Of a stretch of DNA of 64,000 bases, positions 45,888 through 58,700 are shown one piece after another. The position numbers and the translations under genes are program-made. Numbering within the stretch: position 1 is the first letter of the stretch; each line of letters opens with the position of its first letter. Below the pieces are notes generated by a model. It had not been told where the DNA came from and searched no databases. It saw only the letters and a list, made by a program, of their open reading frames with translations. The DNA comes from Persicaria tinctoria. Its lineage: Eukaryota > Streptophyta > Magnoliopsida > Caryophyllales > Polygonaceae. The stretch lies in contig JBANSL010000009.1 of assembly GCA_037127255.1 (NCBI GenBank), forward strand, positions 24,640,475-24,704,474, given 5' to 3'.

Positions 45888-46308
45888 ACAGACTCGAGAG
45901 AAGAGAAACATGTCGACTGCAAGATTAGATTATGCAATCTTTGCTCAAATCGATTTCTACTCTTATCCATTTTGAGATGTGAATTGTGAAAATCTCTAGG
46001 CAGTTTTGTTCATGTTCACAACAAGGAAGTGGATGCTTCTCGTTGGTGCCATCTATTGTGCTTGAAGAAGGGAGATATCAGTTGGGTGTTGAGAATCCAG
46101 TTAGCATTTCCCATGCTCCATAAGATTATATATTATTATTATTTTATATTTTTAAAACATACAGTAATATTTGTTGTTTATGTGTTAGTCTCTCATTCAT
46201 TCTCTACTTTCTATGAGTCATGTTTTTTTCTTTATCTCTTTAAATCAACCATTTTTTTTTTCCTTTTTAAACATGTTTACTAACTATTGATCTTAATTAA
46301 AATCACTA
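45888..46308. other. Intergenic, no feature recognised
   Basis: AT-rich from 46120, with poly(T) runs. I see no gene. Confidence 0.5.
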
Positions 46309-46319
46309 AATTCAATCTA
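46309..46319. repeat. SINE target site duplication, left copy
   Basis: aattcaatcta, identical to 46542-46552. Confidence 0.88.
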
Positions 46320-46541
46320 CCAATGACTAATTGCTCTAGTGGTAAGGGAGAACATACCCTTGCAAGAGGTCAATGTTCAAATCTCATTTCTTACTCACTT
46401 TGTGTAGTGATCAATCCTTTATTGACTTGGGTGAGCCTGTCGGCCATCTGGCTTACTGATTCGAGCCATTTGAAGGCTAGGGCTTGGGCCCAGAAAGATT
46501 AGTTGACAATCTTGGACCCCCTCGTTACAAAAAAAAAATCC
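46320..46541 (+). mobile_element. tRNA-derived SINE with poly(A) tail
   Basis: 222 bases between perfect 11-bp copies. The head has an A box (attgctctagtggtaag at about 46329) and a B box (gttcaaatc at about 46374). The tail ends cccctcgttac followed by about ten A. It has no coding capacity and depends on LINE enzymes. Confidence 0.88.
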
Positions 46542-46552
46542 AATTCAATCTA

Positions 46553-46969
46553 ATGTCTACTATTAATTTATATGCAATTTTTTTTATCTATCTCTATATC
46601 TATTTGTCTATGTTATTTTCAACCTACGCGTTATCTCTACTTTTTTTAAATAGCTCTTGAAACTAAACAAATATTTTTTCCTTTAATTATCTTTTTCTTC
46701 CTTCGTTCTCTCTTCAAATCAATCAAATTTTTTCTTTTATTTTTAACACATTTACTAACTATATATATGCATTCTTAATATCAAATTACAATTATATTTT
46801 TTAAACAAATTTGCAATTATATCATTATTTCTTACTAACCAATAAGAGAGCTTTAAAATATCTATATCTATATATGTTACTTTAAATGAATTTTTTTAAA
46901 AAAATGATGATATTTTTAAAGATGCAGTTTGGGTAACATTTTTTTATCATAACTTTTATTAATATCTAT
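46553..46969. other. AT-rich stretch
   Basis: Low-complexity AT-rich DNA with 'tctatatctatat' phrases like the Helitron region at the right end; no gene. Confidence 0.45.
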
Positions 46970-46976
46970 GTCTATG

Positions 46977-49279
46977 AACATAGCACTGCAAATGAAGCTT
47001 CTATGGAAGATTATTTCTGAACCAGACAACATCTGGGTCCGTGTAGTCTCACATAAATATCTTAAAGGGCACGATCTGCTCAGCTACCAGAAAAAGGGTC
47101 TTTCATCTTGGCAGTGGAATCGTCTTATGTCTATCAGATCTAAGTTCAAGCAGGGCCTTCAATGGAGTGTTAGAAACTGCAGCCAGACCATTGGCTTTTG
47201 GTCTCATAATTGGACCCTCTTAAAACCATTGGAATCCAGAATATTGCAACCTATATCGGAAGCCCTAACGGGTATAAAGGTATATCACTTCATCAACACA
47301 GAAGGTCAGTGGAACAGACCATTAATAACCGCCTCTTTAAAAAATATTCCGTCTAAAGAAGATATCGACTTAATAATGAGCATCACTCTGCCTAATAATC
47401 CAATGGCATATCGTCTCTATTGGGGTCCAAGCAATAATGGTTGGTTTTTAGCCAGCTCTGCAAACTCCTTATTATCAAAACATGTTGGGTCGACCACTTT
47501 TGGCTGTGGTTGGATTTGGGATCTGGACGTACCACCTAAAGTACGTCATTTCCTTTGGAAAATCTCTCGTGATGGTCTTCCAACCACTCTCAGATTACAA
47601 AAATCGCATGTGGTCGTGCCGTCTGGTTGTGCATTATGTGATAACTCTAGTGAATCGGTGGCTCACCTTTTCTTTGAGTGCCCTATGGCGACCAACCTTT
47701 TAAAAGTTTTACATATCCGAATTTCGAGGGCTCTTGCGGCGAGTGTCATAGTGGGTGCAATTAGGGGTGGGCACAAATCCCGTCCCGTCCCGCAAAAATT
47801 ATGCGGGATGACCCGGCGGGATCCCGCAAATTCCGTCCCGTCCCGCACACACATATAATAAAATAATAAAATATTTATTACATAAATATTTTGAAATTAC
47901 AGTATAAATAAATATATTACTGTGTATTTTTTATCCGTATATATACATACTACGTATACTACAGTGTGTATATACCTATACTAATGTGTATACAAATATA
48001 TGTAGATAAGGTATACAGTATACACATTGATTTAAAAATATATATTACTGTATGTATATTTGTATACATGAGATTATTTAAGTGATTTTGAATTTTAAAA
48101 AATATCTATTACAGTGTATATATATGAACATATATTAATGTGTATATAAGCACATATAAATATATTAATGTATATATCAGTATTGTATAGTATGTATATA
48201 TACATATGTTACTGCGGGTACCAGCGGGTAGCCGCGCCCGTAATTCTGGATGGGCTTGGACACGACATCCAATCCGTTAAGCAGTTTAGCTCGACCCGCG
48301 TCCGCAAGGCCGCAACGCCTTTGAGAATCGCAATATATACATGAAAATTTTAAGGTTTTTTTTTATAATTTTTTTATTTGAAGAACAAAGCCCGTCCCGT
48401 CCCGGTCCCAGTCCTGTCCCGCAAAAATTACGCAGGACGACCTCCGTCTCGTCCCGGTCCCGTCCCGTGCCCACCCCTTGGTCACTTACCGATATCAAGC
48501 AGGCAATTGGTACCAAATCTTTTATTGATCTAGCCTCAGCGTGGTGGGCTTTGTGGTTCTTCAGAAACCAATTAGTGTTTAACCACACCAACAAATTAAC
48601 TATAAACGAAATAATTCTGCTATATACTACAAGTACTCGTTGCTGGAAACAAACAAAGAAACTGGAGGACGATCTCCCCATTACTGCTACTTCTGGTCGA
48701 GGTGGTAATTGCCGTTCTGTTCGTCCGGGCGCTCGTTTGGTTGATCATGCCGGTCATACTCGGCAACGCTCCGGGAAGTGTGACAAGCCTCCTACAAATC
48801 GTTACAAACTAAATTTAGACGGATCAGTTATGCCGGGCGGATCGGTGTCTTATGGATTTGTCATCCGAGACTCTAGTGGTGTGGTGGTCGCTTTACATCG
48901 GCCCATTTGCACTAGTGTCTCCGTTGTTTTTGCTGAAAACCTTGGTCTCAAAATGGATATTTTATGCGCTAGGGAAATGCAGATCTTAAACCTTCAGATC
49001 GAAGGGGACAACTTACCAGTTATAAAGGCTTTACCGGGGGATTGGAAATGCCCTTGGACTATCGAGCTGCTACAATCGGATATTTTGTTAGATATTTCGT
49101 CATTTTCTTATGTCGCTATTCGTCGTATTTTCAGGGAATCAAATGCCGTGAATGACTATCTTGCTCGTAGTGCTCATGCATTCCCTGCCGACGATTGTTG
49201 TGAGGATGATCCAGAACTGCTTGTTTTTGTCCAGAAGGATGCGTTAGGAAGGACTTCTGCGGCAACCGATCCAACCTAA
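46977..49279 (+). pseudogene. LINE ORF2 end: zinc-binding region and RNase H, split by a MITE
   Basis: Left part (to about 47757): ALQMKLLWKIISEPDNIWVR, the zf-RVT block VRHFLWKISRDGLPTTLRL and CALCDNSSESVAHLFFECP. Right part (48480-49279): ASAWWALWFFRNQLVFNH, then the RNase H fold RYKLNLDGSVMPGGSVSYGF, GFVIRDSSGVVV and LQIEGDNLPVIKAL. The element reads open on both sides of the MITE, so it was fairly intact before the MITE landed. Confidence 0.88.
47762..48479. mobile_element. hAT-like MITE with CCCGTCCCG-rich ends
   Basis: The ends are TAGGGGTGGGCAC and GTGCCCACCCCT, with repeated 'cccgtcccg' and 'cccgcaaaaatta' motifs on both sides and an AT-rich centre of 'tatacagtgtatat' phrases. It interrupts the LINE reading frame. 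The 8-base flanks match only partly, so the exact duplication is unsure. Confidence 0.8.
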
Positions 49280-49329
49280 TATTTATTCGGCGTAAAAAAT
49301 AATAATAATATAATAATAAAATAAAAAAA

Positions 49330-49737
49330 AGTGGAGGAGAGTTGGGAGGGAAGCAGCAGCCAGAAAGCGGGAAGAGAAGCAGAGCGGACAAAACTGCAGA
49401 GAGGGAGGGAGGGAAAGTGGAGGGTTGGGTTCCGAAAATTTCGGTCTTTCAAAATTGGTGCTCTCCGCCTTCTCTGTCCCTCCTTCTCTCCTTCTCTCCT
49501 TCTCTCTCACACTTCCCAAAATCACAAGTTCTGATTTTGAAACGAATCTCCAGCAAACCCACTCCTCTGTCGCACACTTCCATTATTATCGTCGGTAAGA
49601 CCTAGAAAAATCCTTAATGCGTTCCCAAATCTCCCATTTTCTCTCTTGATTCGAGCAGGTAGCCGTCATCTCTCTTGATTCGAGCATGTGGATCCTTATT
49701 TTACTGCATTTTTCTGCTTGATTTCTAGGGTTTAGCC
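49330..49737 (+). promoter_or_regulatory. SUVH4 promoter and 5' UTR region
   Basis: Starts right after the LINE tail. The pyrimidine-rich stretch at 49465-49510 (ctccttctctcc units) is typical of plant transcription start areas; no clear TATA box is seen. A 5' UTR intron is likely: donor CG|GTAAGA at 49595, acceptor TTTCTAG ending 49728. The ATG at 49738 has good context (gccatggtg). Confidence 0.6.
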
Positions 49738-52700
49738 ATGGTGGCTCCTTCCATGGAGTGCATGAGCACTTCTCTGGTCAGCGATGCGGCTCAGGTCAGG
49801 AGGACTAGTTCGAGGCTCCAGAAACTGAGGACTGAGAGGGGACATGATGTTTGTTACAGCGAGGAGGCTTTGCGGAAAGTGGAGCCGAGAATCAGCAAGA
49901 AAAAGGCGGAAGTGAGCCGGAAGAGGAAGAAGACGAGCGACGGTGATGATAATGGGGAAGTGGAGGAGGCAGTGGAGCATAAGGGGGTTCAAATCGTGAA
50001 GAAGATGCTTGGTACGGAAGAGGTTGAGGGAGGGGAGTTGATGAGTTTGGGTTTGCAGGTTGAGTTTGTTAATGGGGATCAGAACGGAGCGAGTCATGTC
50101 GGCAAGAGTGCGAGTTTCCAAGTCAAGGAGACCCTGAGGGCTTTCAACAAATACTATCTGCATTTCATTCAAGTGAGTTTGCTGCTTTCTCCTTTCAGTT
50201 TATTAGTCATTTGAACGTATTTTAACTTGTGAAAATTTTATTGGTATATTAGCGTTTTGCCTCTAACTAGCACTTATTAGTCATTTGAGCGTATTTTAAC
50301 TTGTGAAATTTCAGTTTGGGTTTAGTGGTGTGTTTTGTACACTTGCATCTCTAAATAGATTTCAGATAAAAACTCTAGAATACTAGGAAAAAACCTCCAA
50401 TTACTTTGCATGGATGTTTTTGTATGGAGTCGTTTTGGAATACACCCTAGCAAATTTGGAAATTTTGGAAATATCAAACCAGGTTTTAATATAGTCCTTT
50501 GGGGGCTAGTAAATCCTCACCCCCCGACCCTGCTATATTTTTGTCTTCTGCTTTTGCGGTGGATGAATAGAGTTTTGAGTCTTGATGTTTTGCTCTTCTG
50601 TCCTTGCTATATTTCTGTCTTTTGCCCGCCTCATTTCTGATTCTGTTTCCCTTCTTTGAACCCTGCTTTCTTGTAGTTCTTGTATCCTATTGTTCTGGAG
50701 CTATTGGAAACACTCTCTCGACTTGTTCGGGGAAAGAGTGCGTACATCCTGACTCCGAGTCCCTGCCTTTGCGGGATATACTGGGTTGTTGTTGTTGTTT
50801 TTGGGGCTAGTAAATATACAGCCCAATTTTCATATGGTTTTGTTTTTTATTTACTTTTCCCTCTTATTGTTGCAGGAAGAGGAGAAACGATGCAGTTCCC
50901 AGCAGAAAGTTGGCAAAGGTTCAAAGCGGGAGGTTGGTATCAGCTTACCATTGTGACCCTTGTTGATATTGTCTATATTTTGCTTGCAGATTCAATTTAG
51001 GCTGTACTAGTTGCACTTACTACTGTCCCTTTGTGTTGGTTGTGGGTCTGATATAATCTTGACGTGGCTTCAAGCAATGTTTTCTTGATCTGGTTCCAGT
51101 ATCTACTATTAAAATTTCCCTTTTTCTCCCAATCTGTTTCTTGGGTGTGACTGTTGCTGCGAATTTTGACCTGAGGCTACTTTCTAATGTCAGATTCTCA
51201 GTTAAAGTGCCACAATAAATATGCCTTTTCTTTCATACACCAGTATCTGCTGCTATTTGAACCATTGCTTTGCTCAATCTCATTCCAAAGTTAAGCTTTG
51301 TGATTTTTGTCATGCCCCCTAATATGAACTGGTTGCCATTTTCCCATGAAATGCCTGGCATCCCTTCAATGATTTTGTTATACGTAAGTGTTAGATGATT
51401 TTTTTATTTTTTCATGGAAATCATTTAAACATCAAGAAGGTAGACTAACTTGAATTTGGGCAAATATCTCATTTGACGTTGGTTTCTAATTATATGTAGA
51501 AAGGTGAGCCAAAGATAGCAGTACCACACAAACGCCCTGACCTGAAGGCTGTCTCCAAGGCAAGTAAATGCATGCTATTTTGATTTCTATAATTCACCAC
51601 AAGCATCTAATTGTACAAGAAACAGTCTTCATGCTTTCTTTTGATAAAATGTTTCAGCTATGATAACTAGGTGATGCAACGTTTCACTTAAGTGTTGCTG
51701 ACTTCTAAGATCTTTGTAACAGACTAAAATCTCCTTGGTTTTGCAGATGAAGGAGACTAATTCCATATTGTACCCTCGTAAAAAACTTGGGGAAATTCCA
51801 GGTTTGTTTAATTGATTACCACATTAATCATTGTTGTAAATTGATGATCTGTGCAAGTTTGTTTTTGTTTTTCTTCGATAACTATGTATGTCTTTGTGAC
51901 ACCGTTTATCAGTTTATCACTACCATTCTGAGCTGTGTTTTTTTGGAATAACAGGTGTTGAAGTCGGTCATCAGTTCTTTTCTCGAGCAGAGATGGTGGC
52001 TGTAGGTTTTCATAGCCATTGGCTAAATGGCATTGACTATATGGGCCAGTCCTATGGCAAAGGGAAAGGGGTAGCTGATCCTTCTGATATTTTTGTTTTT
52101 TTTCCTGACTATTATTTTGAACCGTTCAATGTTTTTCTTACTGTTTATTTTTTCTTTTGGCATGGCCCTGCCAAGTACTAGCAGTTAGATGGGTAAAAAC
52201 AAGATAGAAATGCTTGCTCTGCTGAATATTTGAATGGTTTGTGTATTTATGTGTATGTTTTTCCTTGATAAGGCCTCTTCAAAATACATTGATGGGCTGA
52301 ATAAGTGAGGAGGTGAATGATTAAGGGGACCTCAGTGTGAATGTTTAGTGGAACACTAGTGTACTTGCACAGGATTTTCCCTTCCAAAACACATTGTTTT
52401 TCCTTGATAAGGCCTCTTCAATGTGCTCTCTCTTTTTCTCTTCCTTGTGTTAATGTCTCTTGTTGCTTCTAGTTCATTATGTTTTACGATGCCTGTGCAT
52501 CATGTTAAAGAACTTTTGGTGAGATCTGGATCACTCATGTTTTATAAGGGACTTATTTCGTAATTTTGGTTTTAAGATGCTTACTTACAAGGTTGAATAA
52601 GCGGAGCTAATTATATTTGAATGCAATACCAAATTTATAGTGTTTTATGATCTCTCCCTTTGTTGCTCCAAGACTTCTGGCTTTTGAGTAACTAGTTATG

Positions 52701-55700
52701 CCGACCCTTTTGTCTTTTGAGTTCATGTCCCTTGTTTATAATAGAAAAAGGGAATGATATTATCATGTGTAGCATTCCTAACCTTATGAACAGATGTTAG
52801 ACCTTCTGTGTTTCCAATATGGGATATATGCCCTTAGCTTTTTGGGTGTAATTTGTCTTCAAACATTTTATCAGTGATGCCAGAACAATTATCCCTCTGT
52901 ATCTGAATAATTAACTCTTTGAAAACTTTTCCTTTGAACAAAATAATTGTCCCTTTAGACATTATTAATGATGAATCTTTTTTACTTTTGGATACTTGTT
53001 TACATTCATTGTATATGTAAATTAATATTATTATTAAATGTTGAAACTTTTGCCTTCGGTTTTTTTCAATTAGAGGGAAGTCTAATGGTTGCATTTTATA
53101 GTGTTGTTTCACTCTTGCTATTAATTTTAGATTTTAATTTGTAGTAAAATAACACACGCAATGACTGCACTCAATTGTTGGCATGCTACATTGCTCCTTA
53201 CTTAAGATAGAAAGAGAAAATGATTTGTGACATAGTTAGGTTGGGCACTTGTTTGGATTAAGATAAAAGATGAGTTATAACCTTGGGAGGTGTTTTCTTG
53301 TTGTCTCGTCTTGTTTGGAACATGGAAAGAACAGAGCACATGGTTTGCATGTTGCTTTTCCATACCTAGCACATCCATTCTCACTATTATTTCATGATGA
53401 TATTGATGACTGACCCATCTTCTAGATCTTGTTAAATGATTTTCCTTTATGTGTTCATTATTATTGAATGACAATATAGATGGCTGACCTCTCTTCCTCG
53501 TTGGATAATTTCCCTTTTCCTCTTTTTAAAGGCATTTTGAAAGGTTGATATTTACCTCCTACTTATGTTCTCAAAACCGAGTTAGAAAAGAACAATTGTA
53601 CTTCGGGTGAAGTGAATGTCATTATCAATTTTTATGGCAACTAATGTGGGCCGATTACATTGCATATTAAATCACTTTCCGTGTCAGTTTATGGCAGCCA
53701 GACAATGTTTGGCGATTACTTCAAATGAAGTGATTACTTTCTGTTGCTCATCTTGATATTTGTCTCTATCCTCCATTTACCTTTTGTTACAATGACCATG
53801 TAGTGGGTTTAGAGAAAAAGTATCAATTAGTTGAAGCTGGGATATTTTTTTGAAAATTTTCCTTATCTTTACATCCTTAAAGCAAGATACTTTGGAAGAT
53901 GACTCATGACTTTATTTTGTGATGCTCCAGGATTGTAGTGGATATACATTTCCTGTTGCTGTAGCAATTGTCTTATCAGGCCAGTATGAGGATGATGAAG
54001 ATAAATCAGAGGAACTTGTGTACACAGGTCAAGGTGGGAATGATTTGTTGGGTGGTAAACACCAAGTATCTGATCAAAAGATGGAACGTGGTAATCAAGC
54101 GCTCAAGGTTGGTATATGACTACTACATCCATTAAAGAATACAAATCCTTTCATCATTTTGCACACATATTAAGGAATGGTTAAAAATAGGTATGGGCTT
54201 GGGAACATGGATAAGTTCATAGTGTGCTGCCAAGATCGCAATGGGTACCTATTATTTTTTTATTTATTAAAATAAACATTTTTGTGAGAAATTAAAATCA
54301 AATTAACCTTAATCTGAATAAGAAACTACTTACATATAATATGAAGTATTTAAACAACTTTATACACAATTAACAAAATAGTTTTAACTACATGTAATAA
54401 AATTAATAAATGAGAAATTTGAGTGAATTATGGGGTGATAGTTGACCAAAGAATAGGTTGACAAATTTTACATTTAAATCCACTTGTTTATATTTCCATC
54501 ATTTGATTATTAGTGTTACATAATGCGGGTGAAAAATTGTTTTTTTTTTTTATAAATTAAGCAAGCAATTTGTTTATTTTTAATGAAAGCAAGTGCCGGT
54601 AAATGAACACAATTCTTGTAAGCATTATTTTTAATAAGTTTTTTTCCCATAATTTCATACATTTCTAAACAAAACTAGTCTAAATAGTGGATTTACCGTC
54701 ACATGCTTTCATAAAAAGAAACTATTTTCTATTAGTCAATTGTTTTTGTTGTTTGAAAGTTTGGTTCCGCTTTTTCTCCGAAGGTAACATGTAAGACAAT
54801 TTTGTTCTGGTTATGACTGAAATTACCAAACTAGTTAAATAAATCATTGAAAAGGGTGTGTGTGTGTGTGTTTGTTGAAAAGGGTAGATTGGATTTTCTA
54901 TCCTATGCCCTTAGGGCATGGGATAAGATTCCCATTTTAGTAAAAGCATATCCTTAATTAAATCGCATTAGCCAAATTTTAAATTAGATTCATAGGGTCG
55001 CTTATTTGTGGTATGGAAACACAATGTTGGTCCATAGAGTATTCCCACCGTCACCATATTGTCATTTTATAACTATTTTCTAACCCCAAATTATGTCATT
55101 TTGATAGTATCTAGAAAAAAAGTTAACACTCCCTCTGATCTAAAATACTCCTCTGTGTTCAATTATATGGTGTTTTAATGTTTTTTGAGTTATGCTAATT
55201 ACATGTCGTTTGCATCACATCTGAACTTACTTCATTCTCCTTTTTTGAGTTGTGCTCATTAAATGGCTTATTTAATTTCAAAAGTTCGAGTAAGTTGCAG
55301 AGTCATTAGCTAGATACAGACTCCTATACTCTCTTTCCTTAATTTATGTGTCATTGTATTGAACGACAAATAATAAAAAACGGAGGGAGTATAATGCTTT
55401 GGAGTTTTTGACACACATATTAAAGAGTTGAGAACTATGTTAAATATTGACTTTTTTTTAAAAAAAATTTACATAATTTTTAACTCGTTAAAATCTATGC
55501 CAAAAACTCAAATGCCTTATATTTCAGATCAGAGGGAGTACTAAAATATCCTGCCAATCAAATTTTATAAGCAATTGAAAAGAAAATGACAAAGAAATAA
55601 AACCCTCTACTTTTCAACTTCCATTTAATGAGCCTTAAGTCTATGCATATTTCTAAAATGATGTTTATTATGGAACCGAGGGAGTACTTATCATCATATT

Positions 55701-58700
55701 ATTGAAAACGAGTAGCTTATGGACAAGAAGCACAAATAAGCACTCGGTGGCCACCTAAAAAGTAAAAAGGTAATCAACATATTGGGTGAACAAACCTTTA
55801 GTCTTCGGTTGGTTATGGACTCTAGTGTTCCCTTCTTAACTAGATATATACTATCAATAGCTAAATGTTGAAATGAAAGCAATGGCTGTGAGTTTCTAGT
55901 AATTTGTTCACCATGTGTATAAACAATGGGATTATGGGAGATATGCAATATGAAGGGAGAAAAAAGCAATTTTCTTGTATGTGTCTTATTCTTGATAAAA
56001 CGGGAAATATTTTCTGAAACCTCTCTAGGTGAGTATGAAGGTTTACATGCGATTCAATAAATTATCGTCACGTTACAACTTACAAGTTCCTAGAAGATAG
56101 GTCTACGTCTATTACAACTAATCAGGAAGAATTAAAAACAGGAGAATTAATTATGCCAATTGCAGACATTAAATATAAGCATTCAATTTGGACTATCGAG
56201 CGCTATGAGTAGTTTTTTTCAAGGGCTAAATATTCCCTGTGTTTTAAATTAGCATTGAATTTTTATTTCCTCAAATTTTACCAGGAGCATTTTGAGATCT
56301 TAATGCTCTGAAAAAGAGGTTGCCTGCAATCTGTGTAATAAATGTTTGTGATTGTCTGTCCTTTTACATATATTGCTTTATATTATAGGGTAATCACAAT
56401 AATATATGGGGCAGTAGTTCTTCCTCCATAGTATATTAGATTCTTTTATATACTTGAATATGTGTGATGTTGCAGCATAGCATGGAGCAGGATTTGCCAG
56501 TTCGAGTTATACGGGGTCATGATTCAAAAGATAGCTATGTTGGAAAGGTTTATACATATGATGGGTTGTATAAGGTATGATAGTTGTATGATAAGTGTGT
56601 TGATTGCTTCTTGACTAGACATGTATTGGTTTCTTCTTTGTCAACAGATGAGCAGCAATTGTATATGTGCAAATATTTCCTTTTTGAATACTCAAATGTA
56701 TATTGTGATTGACAAAGATAAGCATTTCGAATCATTAAGGCTGCACTATATCTGATAGATGTACGATGACGGTTAAAACAATGTTGATGATTTCATGAGG
56801 TTAGCTTCATGCATGCAACCTTTTGCGCATTCCCATGGCGACTTCTTCCTGTAGCGTCATAGTGACTCACTAGTTTCTTCCCCAAATTAGTTATAAGAGG
56901 TTTTACTAGCGTGTGAACTGACATTTATGTAAATACTAGTTGTTTGATTATATGACGATTCTATTCTTTCTCTTAACTTTAAGCCCCAATCGGTTGGTAC
57001 AACTATACAATACCCATGAATCATTGGAACTACATCCATTGTTTTGTTGAGCAAGCAAAGCAGGATTATTTGTTCCCTTTGAATGGAACTCTTCCTTATC
57101 ATTTTTTATAACTTTGATTAAATTTTTACATGATAAATAGTTTTTTAAAAATGCCATTAAAATTCTCAGAAAGAAGTATGGAAATACTATATATACGCAA
57201 AACAATATTAATTTGAAGCTGATGCAGTTTTTTTTAGAAGGGTTACTCAATGGGTGTCAACTGCATTCTTCTATGAAAATTAACAAAGAAGAAGCTTGTT
57301 GGGGAAGATTAAAACATTTCTTTAATACCACGTTATTCTAAGATACATGACCAATTGATCCTCATAATTTTTCCTTGTAAACCGATTGTAACTTTGTTGT
57401 ATGTTTTGCTGTGTATTACCATGTTACACTCTGTTATGGAAAAGATGTTTCTTGGGGATGATATCAAATTTGCAAATAATTCCCAAACTTTCTTGAGATA
57501 CATACAATTGAAAATGAGTGGAAATGAATAACCTTGAAATGTTGTCTTTGAGCCTTTGGGAAGGTGTCTTCATCCTACTTCATTCTGCTGCAAGACATCT
57601 CTTGGTTTGTTATTAGCTAAAAAGTTGAAGGCTAAAACTTTTGAATTATGTCCCTTTAATTGGCCTGTAGTGTCAGTTGATGATAAACTACTAACTGATT
57701 AGCTGATTTATATTTATCCTAAATTTATGCTGTCTATTTCATTGCTTTATAGGTTGTCAATTGTTGGCCTGAGAAGGGCTTATCAGGGTTCACAGTTTTC
57801 AAGTATCGCATGAAGCGCCTACCAGGTCAGCCTGAGATGACTACTAGCCAGGTGGGTACTGGGTTTGAAAGGTTGTCTTTGTTACACCCATGCACTATTA
57901 TTATAAATAAAATAGCATTCTTCATCTTTTTTCTTTTCCTGCTCATGCCATAGTATAGATGTTGTCGGGGTTTTCCACCTCTAATTTTTTGAGCTGTTTC
58001 TGCATTTCATGAGTGATTCCTGTGCTTTGCCTCGTTTTAAAATAAAGGTCATTTAATGAACTACTATGGTCTTTCATAGTGCTATTTTTAAAATTGTTTT
58101 CGTCCTGAGACATGCTTCTTTTCATTCACAGGTCCAATATACCCGTGGTCGGGCGCCTACTTCTGTGTCTGAAGTTAGAGGGTATAGTTTGTATAATGCA
58201 AAGTCAATTTGTATTCATTGAGTGAACGGATGGCTAATGGCTCTTTTTCTCTCAACGTTGAATGATTGAAAAGGTTGGTTTGTGAAGACATTTCTGAAGG
58301 TCAAGAGGATATTCCCATCCCTGCAACTAATTTGGTCGATGAAGAACCCTTTCCACCTACTGGCAAGTGCAATGGCTAACTTTACTGTTTTTTTTATTTT
58401 ATTTTTTTGAGGGGGGGGGGGGGGGGGGGGGCGGGGCGGTGTTGGTGGCTATGTTATTGCATAAATAACATATTTTCTTCCTGCTAGGAGAAACTTTCGT
58501 ACTTATTCACGAAATATTAACCTTTCTGCTCAATAGACTTAATGAAAAAAAGTAAGTTTGGCAGCTTTGTATCTTTTCTTCTTGTTGGCGTAACTCTTTC
58601 CATGATGTTTCCTGTGGATATTATTGGTGTTTGTGGTGAGCATTTGCAGAAATTATGGCATCTAAATCTATTCATTGGGGTCTACTTTGCTTTGGAAAAA

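Larger units (their letters stand above)
46970..49329 (+). mobile_element. Second-type L1 LINE with RNase H, 5'-truncated
   Basis: Differs from the other LINE family in its coding sequence and by having an RNase H domain. It begins near 46970 within ORF2 and ends in an A-rich tail with 'aataataat' units (49295-49329). A MITE sits inside at 47762-48479. The tail lies only about 400 bases before the SUVH4 start codon. Confidence 0.85.
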
